From positions 6,448,001-6,512,000 of the forward strand of contig NZ_CP150274.1 of NCBI RefSeq assembly GCF_037977055.1: a stretch of 64,000 nucleotides of DNA, in the 5' to 3' direction. The notes beneath the pieces are model-generated. The model did not search any database and was not told the DNA's origin. It saw only the letters and a list, made by a program, of their open reading frames with translations. This document shows positions 62,635 to 64,000 of the stretch, in pieces. Position numbers and translations under genes: made by a program. This DNA comes from Paenibacillus sp. FSL K6-1096. Its GTDB lineage: Bacteria; Bacillota; Bacilli; Paenibacillales; Paenibacillaceae. The first letter of the stretch is position 1. Each line of letters begins with the position of its first letter.

Positions 62635-63555
62635 TCAAAAAATGCTGTCCCCCGTAAGCTTCTTGGACGTCTGATTAGCTAACAGCAGCAGCCCCAGCGC
62701 TACGATCGAGCGGGCGAACAGGACGGCGGTGGAGAACGAATGACGCCCGGAGACCAGCCCCATGTTATAGATGTAGAGGTCCAGACTCTCGGCCATCTTC
62801 ATGTTCATATTGTTCTTGAGCATGAAGATCTGCTCGAAGTTGCTGCCGAGAATGCCGCTGACGGCGAGGATGAACAGAATCGCAATCGTGGGGCGGATGC
62901 TCTGAACGGTAATATGCCACATCCGCTGCCAGCGGTTCGCCCCGTCCAGCTCCGCGGCCTCGTACAGCCCGGGATCAATGCCGGCAATGGCGGCTATGTA
63001 GATGATGGCGCTCCAGCCGGTCTCCTTCAGCGTATCGGTGAAGAAGGTGATCCACCAGAAGTACCCAGGCTCGCTGTTAAAAAGAATGTCCCGGTCCTGC
63101 AGTCCCAGCGCCATCATGAGCTGGTTCACCACACCGCCCTCGCCCAGCCAGTTCAGCGCGATGCCGCCGAAGATCGTCCAGGCAATGAAATGCGGCAGAT
63201 AGGAGATCGTCTGCACCGTGCGCTTGAACCGCAGGCTGCGGATCTCATTAAGCAGCAGGGCGAACAGGATCGGAATCGGGAATCCAAGGATCAGCTTGAT
63301 GCTGCTCATGCCGAGCGTATTGCGGATCGAGCGCCAGAACCGGTCATCCGTCAGGAATTCCCGGAAATGCTTCAGCCCGACGAACGGCGATTCCAGCATG
63401 GGCTTTGCGATACTGAAGTCCATAAAGGCAATAATCAGCCAGAGCATGGGGATGTAGCAAAAGATAAACATCCAGAGAATGCCGGGGATGACCATGCTTT
63501 GCAGCTGCCATTGCCGCATAAGCGCTTTCATTTGTCCCGTCTTGTATTGGAACAT
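62635..63555 (-). CDS. Oligosaccharide ABC transporter permease, LplB type
   Basis: 306 residues, ATG 63555, with GGAGGAAGGGGG upstream. Six membrane segments, ISYLPHFIAWTIFGG near residue 115 and coupling loop YEAAELDGANRW near residue 205. Codons 5-9 contain TGAAAGCGCTTATG, which resembles a cre site with two mismatches. First gene of the importer operon, divergent from the GH16 gene at 63704. Confidence 0.9.
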   Translation of the reverse strand: MFQYKTGQMKALMRQWQLQSMVIPGILWMFIFCYIPMLWLIIAFMDFSIAKPMLESPFVGLKHFREFLTDDRFWRSIRNTLGMSSIKLILGFPIPILFALLLNEIRSLRFKRTVQTISYLPHFIAWTIFGGIALNWLGEGGVVNQLMMALGLQDRDILFNSEPGYFWWITFFTDTLKETGWSAIIYIAAIAGIDPGLYEAAELDGANRWQRMWHITVQSIRPTIAILFILAVSGILGSNFEQIFMLKNNMNMKMAESLDLYIYNMGLVSGRHSFSTAVLFARSIVALGLLLLANQTSKKLTGDSIF

Positions 63556-63703
63556 GTACTGTGCCCCCTTCCTCCTTCATGGTATGAAAAAGCCCGGAGG
63601 AAAAAAAGGCCAGGATTATTGGCGGTATCCCATTTTTTTGGATTCGGCCCACCCGTCCAGAAAATTAAGTATGCTGTGATTACATGAAGGGAGTGTGCTG
63701 CAA

Positions 63704-64000
63704 ATGAACAGACTGATGTGGGAGCAGGATTTCCAAGGGGGAGCTGCGGATCTGAAGCTCTGGAACATCCGCTTAGGCAATGATCTGCTGGACAATGACG
63801 GGAATGCCGTCTTCCCGGGCTGGGGCAACGGGGAGCAGCAGTTCTATACAGGACGGCCGGAGAATCTGTCTATCGGCGAGGAGGGACTGCGGCTATGCGC
63901 GCACCGTGAGGTCACGGAGCAGGAGGGGCGGAGCTTCGCGTATACCTCGGCCCGGATTGATACAAGAGATCACTTCGCGTTCTGCTACGGCAAGCTGACT
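63704..64000 (+). CDS. GH16 beta-glucanase, N-terminal part (runs off window)
   Basis: 99 codons open to the window edge from ATG 63704, with AAGGGAG upstream. LMWEQDFQGGAADLKLWNIRL, PGWGNGEQQFYTGRPENLSI and TSARIDTRDHFAFCYGK are the first strands of a GH16 beta-1,3-glucanase; the catalytic segment lies beyond. No signal peptide is present, so it probably works in the cytoplasm on imported oligosaccharides. Diverges from the importer operon with about 148 bp between. Confidence 0.85.
   Translation, partial: MNRLMWEQDFQGGAADLKLWNIRLGNDLLDNDGNAVFPGWGNGEQQFYTGRPENLSIGEEGLRLCAHREVTEQEGRSFAYTSARIDTRDHFAFCYGKLT

Overview
The window looks like chromosomal DNA of a Paenibacillus-type Bacillota. Codon use is fairly GC-rich with AGGAGG-type ribosome sites. 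YesM/YesN-type two-component systems and LplB/LplC-type sugar permeases without their own ATPase recur, CcpA (cre)-like sites precede glycanase genes, and CBM36 and CBM56 modules are present, both typical of Paenibacillus secreted enzymes. I see no tRNA, rRNA, transposase, phage or CRISPR genes.

Region 1 (1-12.3 kb) is an arabinoxylan utilisation locus. A truncated sensor kinase diverges from a YtfQ/YtfR/YtfT/YjfF-type pentose/furanose ABC transporter. This is followed by a second YtfQ-like binding protein and three secreted enzymes: a XynD-type arabinoxylan arabinofuranohydrolase (GH43-CBM6-CBM36), a second GH43 and a GH10 xylanase. Region 2 (12.3-20.6 kb) has a nuclease-like/winged-helix gene between two arrays of a 51-bp hairpin repeat, an AraC regulator divergent from a three-gene oligosaccharide importer, and a histidine kinase/response regulator pair. 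Region 3 (20.6-31.4 kb) holds an MFS transporter, an MntR-box-controlled manganese ABC importer, an O-methyltransferase with a divergent LysR regulator, a DUF2975/XRE pair, an internally deleted DUF817 pseudogene, a saccharopine-dehydrogenase-like gene, a LuxR regulator, an FMN reductase, and the decayed relic of a beta-glucoside PTS/6-phospho-beta-glucosidase operon.

Region 4 (31.4-46.4 kb) has a Rieske oxygenase, a third 51-bp repeat array, a histidine phosphatase, a TetR-MFS-FtsX-ATPase efflux operon with a clear TetR palindrome, a second ABC exporter, a beta-lactamase-fold protein, MerR and GNAT genes, and a ring-cleavage dioxygenase/flavin reductase operon behind two identically spaced MhqR-like operators. 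Region 5 (46.4-53.5 kb) has helD, a UDG-like gene, a MerR/unknown pair, a small P-loop kinase and an ECF sigma/anti-sigma pair. Region 6 (53.6-64 kb) is a beta-1,3-glucan locus: a large modular GH16 laminarinase, a YesN/YesM pair, an SBP with two permeases, and the start of a divergent second GH16 enzyme.

The most unusual signal is the 51-bp repeat family. There are 22 units in three arrays with exactly constant period. Each unit holds a small A-loop hairpin, and one variant keeps the hairpin by paired changes. All arrays are in the same orientation and lie at gene 3' ends, and two of them bracket a nuclease-like gene.
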